36,140 nucleotides of DNA from Candidatus Heimdallarchaeota archaeon (GTDB taxonomy: Archaea > Asgardarchaeota > Heimdallarchaeia > JABLTI01). The notes beneath the pieces were generated by a model. The model was given only the letters and a program-made list of their open reading frames with translations. It was not told where the DNA came from and did no database searches. The stretch is taken from NCBI GenBank assembly GCA_019058165.1, contig JAHLVZ010000018.1, forward strand, positions 1 to 36,140. Reading direction: 5' to 3'. Below, piece by piece: positions 33,427 through 36,140 of this stretch. How positions within the stretch are numbered: the first letter of the stretch is position 1; the number at the start of each line of letters is the position of its first letter. The translations under genes were made by a program, and so were the position numbers.

Positions 33427-33462
33427 AAAAAAAAGAGAGTAGAGTGCGAAATAAATCGCACT
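33427..33462 (-). terminator. Terminator of surface protein gene 1
   Basis: AGTGCGA (33443-33449) pairs with TCGCACT (33456-33462) over a 6-base loop. On the minus strand a T-run (33427-33434) follows, 12 bp beyond the stop. The paralogous gene has a matching terminator. Confidence 0.7.
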
Positions 33463-33473
33463 TAATAGACTAA

Positions 33474-35057
33474 TTATCTTCGTCTTCTAATGATTGCACC
33501 GAGTGCTGCTAATCCAATAATTGTTGGAATGGCAATTAACCAAGTGAAACCAGGAAGTATGTTGTTATTAATGATTTCAGGAGGATTGTAGTCTGGATTT
33601 CTGATTTTGAAATCAACTTCAACATGTAAGGTGCCAGTATCGAAAGCAGTGGAAGAATCATAAACTTCTATATCAATAGCTGCTCTGATGTAAATGGCTG
33701 CACCAATACCTGTAGATGTGTAGCATAAGTATCCATTTTGTTCAAGTGTATAAGTAGCTCCTGTAGCATAAGCAACTTCTGGCATAATTGATCCGATAGT
33801 AAGGTTACTTTCAACTTGTACATTAGTTGCTTCTTGGAAGTAGTAGAAGCCACGTTTTTCTTTTAGTGCAAGTCCACCTTCGATTGCGTGGAAGATAAGT
33901 TCATCAGCGGGAGGATTAAGGGCATCCATAAGTTCATCCATATAAACGCCAACAATGGTGTCGCCAAGGATCATATAGCCTTCGTAAATTCTCCAATCAG
34001 GAGTTATTGCAGGTGCAAGTGCTCCGTTATATGAATATGATCCACTACCATGGAATGGGTCATTACTTGTATTTATAGATCCAAAGAATCCATTGAAAAC
34101 AGCTGGTTCAGAACTTTTTTCGAGCATACCAGTTTCAAAATTACGGAAGTAAGTATCTGCCTTATAGTAGCAACCTCGTACGTCAGTAACAACGATACTC
34201 ATCATTGTTTCTCCAACGAGAGCATCAGCTTCTGATGTAATCATGCTAAAATCTGTTTGATTTATAGCAGCATAGAGATCACCAGTACCAGTTAATGATA
34301 TATCTGCAATATCGACATCGAATGCAATAACATCTCCGTTTGTGACTGGCAATGGATTGTATTCTTTAGAAGTAAATGAAATCTCAAAAGTATATCCTGA
34401 GAAGTCAGTACCCATAAAGTAGATATCATCATAAATTAGATGAGTACAAATTCCATCAGATTTTCTCCAGGTACCAGAAATTTCTCCTGTACCATTTACA
34501 AAGGTTGCTGAGAAAGTATCCACTGTATCTGTAACTGTAAAGCCAATAGCACCTAATAATGTTGCATGTTCAGTATAGTCATCATTAATGAAGAACAACG
34601 ATGGACCAGAACCATAAGTCATATTCCAGTGTGGTATACCTTCTACAACTACACTTGGTGTTGCAGCACCAGCTGGGATAATATAATCAGTGGAGATTAA
34701 TCCTTCGCCAACTGTAATTGTCTCATCTTCTTCAAAGAGTAATCCTAAAGCATAGTTAATGAAAATGCCATCTTCACCAGGTGCAAATTCATGTGCATCG
34801 TCAACATACATAACCTTGACATAAAGAGTATTTCCTGCAAAGTCAGGTAAGGTAACATTTGGGGGGTTTGCTTCTGGTGGGAGTACTAATTGATCGATGT
34901 TGTAGTATAGCGTATCGCCAGCAACTACTCCAACAGAAGAATCAAAGTCTTGAGGAACTACTTGTGTTTGTTCTTGCACAGTTGTTCCCATCACAGATAA
35001 TGCAGGGGAGAGCATTATCATTATAATTAAAAGTATAAAGGACTTGTTCATCCTCAA
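33474..35057 (-). CDS. Secreted surface protein with PGF-type C-terminal anchor
   Basis: The 527-residue exported protein has a signal peptide (about 1-25), a large beta-rich extracellular region, then P-G-F-T-W-L-I-A-I-P-T, one membrane helix and a terminal R-R-R-R. This P-G-F/helix/basic-tail arrangement matches archaeal C-terminal sorting signals of the PGF-CTERM type, processed by archaeosortase and often replaced by a lipid anchor. Aromatic and acidic residues are plentiful and cysteines are few, as expected for a cell-envelope protein. It is a paralogue of the gene at 35243, with the same spacing of V-D-F-K-I-R-N-P-D-Y-N-P-P-E near the end. No archaeosortase gene is in the window. Confidence 0.8.
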   Translation of the reverse strand: MRMNKSFILLIIMIMLSPALSVMGTTVQEQTQVVPQDFDSSVGVVAGDTLYYNIDQLVLPPEANPPNVTLPDFAGNTLYVKVMYVDDAHEFAPGEDGIFINYALGLLFEEDETITVGEGLISTDYIIPAGAATPSVVVEGIPHWNMTYGSGPSLFFINDDYTEHATLLGAIGFTVTDTVDTFSATFVNGTGEISGTWRKSDGICTHLIYDDIYFMGTDFSGYTFEISFTSKEYNPLPVTNGDVIAFDVDIADISLTGTGDLYAAINQTDFSMITSEADALVGETMMSIVVTDVRGCYYKADTYFRNFETGMLEKSSEPAVFNGFFGSINTSNDPFHGSGSYSYNGALAPAITPDWRIYEGYMILGDTIVGVYMDELMDALNPPADELIFHAIEGGLALKEKRGFYYFQEATNVQVESNLTIGSIMPEVAYATGATYTLEQNGYLCYTSTGIGAAIYIRAAIDIEVYDSSTAFDTGTLHVEVDFKIRNPDYNPPEIINNNILPGFTWLIAIPTIIGLAALGAIIRRRR

Positions 35058-35181
35058 AATTCTTTCACCAATTTAATTTTTAGATATTCTGATAATCTAG
35101 GTTTTGTTATAAAATAGTATCCATTGGGGTAAGGATAAAAATGAATTTTCCTTAATTAACAATTTAATTAAATCTTTGCTT

Positions 35182-35217
35182 AAAAAAAGAAAAGAATAAT
35201 GCGATAAAAATCGCATT
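35182..35217 (-). terminator. Terminator of surface protein gene 2
   Basis: AATGCGAT (35198-35205) pairs with ATCGCATT (35210-35217) across AAAA, with a T-run on the minus strand at about 35182-35188. It has the same position and T-G-C-G-A core as the terminator of gene 1. Confidence 0.7.
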
Positions 35218-35242
35218 TCTAAGATAATTCAGTTTTCTGGTG

Positions 35243-36140
35243 TTATTTTTTCTTCTTTCTGTATACGATACCAGCCATTGCTACAGCAAATATTGTTGGT
35301 ATTGCAATTATCCAAGTAAAACCTGGGAAGATGCCACCTTGTAGAAGTTCAGGGGGATCATAGAGAGGATTTCGTAATTTGAAATCAACGTGTATTTCTA
35401 GAGCTCCTGTTCCTGACGCTGGGGATGCTGAATCATAATATTCTATACCAACATCTGCTCTGACTGCAATTGCTGCTGGGATTCCTTCTTCTGTATAACA
35501 AATATATCCTTCTTCATTCACAGTAATTCTTGATCCATCATCATAAACCATCTGTGGTTGGACACCATCAAATAAGGATATAATAAAAGATGAAGAATAG
35601 TCATAATTGTCTTCGACATCGTAGGTTATTGCTTGTTGTAAGTAGTAGAAGTCTCTTTTCTGTACGAAATCAAAACTGCCGCCAAGTGCATGATAAGTCA
35701 TAGCTTCAGGTGGAACTGAAAACAATTCAAGTATGTCAATAACGTAGACTCCAATCATTGTGTCATAGAGATTCATATGGCCTTCATAAATCTCCCAATC
35801 TGGGGTTACGAAAGGTGCCAAATATGGGAAATATGAATAAGTAAGTATATCAGGAGACATTTCTTCCGGTGAGGCTGATGCTGTATAATAGAATGGATGA
35901 TTCGAAGCTTGAATTACTCCTAAGAATCCATTATAGACTATATTATCAACAATTTTTTCTAGCTGATCGGTTTCAAAGTTATACATGTATACACTACATG
36001 AATAGTATAAACCAATGACCTCATCAACAATGAGTTTTTGGAAAACTTTTCCTTCAAGGCTAGCCATATCATCTAGAAAGCTGTTAAGACTTGTTTGATT
36101 TATAGATGAATACAAGTCACCTGTACCAGTTACTTCAATA
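35243..36140 (-). CDS. Surface protein paralogue (partial, N-terminus beyond window)
   Basis: The visible C-terminal part has about 299 residues, the frame staying open to the right edge. It is clearly homologous to the gene at 33474: T-G-T-G-D-L-Y, I-G-V-Y near the middle, F-Y-Y-L-Q-Q-A, and the end V-D-F-K-L-R-N-P-L-Y-D-P-P-E, then P-G-F-T-W-I-I-A-I-P-T with a membrane helix and Y-R-K-K-K-K. The two genes are in tandem, same direction, with similar terminators. The 185-bp gap between them carries AT-rich promoter-like sequence. By analogy with copy 1 the missing part should include about 230 residues and a signal peptide. Confidence 0.85.
   Translation of the reverse strand, partial: IEVTGTGDLYSSINQTSLNSFLDDMASLEGKVFQKLIVDEVIGLYYSCSVYMYNFETDQLEKIVDNIVYNGFLGVIQASNHPFYYTASASPEEMSPDILTYSYFPYLAPFVTPDWEIYEGHMNLYDTMIGVYVIDILELFSVPPEAMTYHALGGSFDFVQKRDFYYLQQAITYDVEDNYDYSSSFIISLFDGVQPQMVYDDGSRITVNEEGYICYTEEGIPAAIAVRADVGIEYYDSASPASGTGALEIHVDFKLRNPLYDPPELLQGGIFPGFTWIIAIPTIFAVAMAGIVYRKKKK

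Noticed and set aside
1..36140. CRISPR arrays, insertion sequences, integrases or att sites
   Set aside because: No evenly spaced direct repeats and no transposase or integrase motifs were seen on either strand.

Overview
The window is AT-rich DNA, about one third G+C, with compact genes on both strands. It most likely comes from an Asgard archaeon. The main reason is a 120-residue profilin homologue at 18148-18510, a family otherwise essentially eukaryotic. Support comes from an archaeal-type valyl-tRNA synthetase, a DRG/TGS GTPase, a TrmB regulator, TATA-box promoters, surface proteins with archaeal C-terminal sorting signals, and candidate longin/DENN-like and PRC-barrel proteins. A Heimdall- or Loki-related lineage is plausible, but the sequence alone does not settle it. 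I see no tRNA, rRNA, CRISPR array, transposase or phage gene.

Layout. 1-2000: the 5' part of an acylphosphatase gene, a longin/DENN-like protein and an orphan CheY-like receiver. 2000-2460: a probable structured RNA. 2463-4234: an overlapping isopropylmalate-dehydratase-type gene pair. 4450-7860: a small helical protein, a PRC-barrel/helical-repeat protein and a winged-helix protein with a NurA-like nuclease domain. 7890-9692: three leftward winged-helix genes, one of them tail-anchored. 9732-11290: two structured intergenic stretches either side of a TPR gene. 11294-14751: a double GNAT acetyltransferase, a UPF0173 hydrolase, a zinc ribbon and a membrane zinc-finger protein. 15002-17947: a membrane-anchored subtilisin. 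18148-21656: profilin, tail to tail with a 1023-residue protein holding a coiled coil, a polyproline tract and PRC-like segments. 21847-26145: a phytol/dolichol-kinase-like membrane enzyme, a thioredoxin, a TrmB regulator and an HD-domain protein. 26267-28066: small membrane proteins, including a tandem TM2 pair with matching terminators. 28207-31110: a broken or recoded ORF coupled to valS. 31254-36140: a DUF92/VTE6-like protein, a DRG-like GTPase and two paralogous surface proteins, the second cut by the window end.

Three themes stand out. The first is eukaryote-like cell architecture: profilin beside a polyproline protein, and a longin/DENN-like candidate. The second is isoprenoid alcohol salvage, where VTE5-like and VTE6-like membrane proteins could act in sequence to regenerate prenyl diphosphates for ether lipids. 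The third is a set of unannotated structured elements in the longer intergenic gaps, some placed correctly behind TATA boxes. Functions of the large PRC proteins, the DENN-like protein and the structured RNAs are inferences from sequence patterns only.
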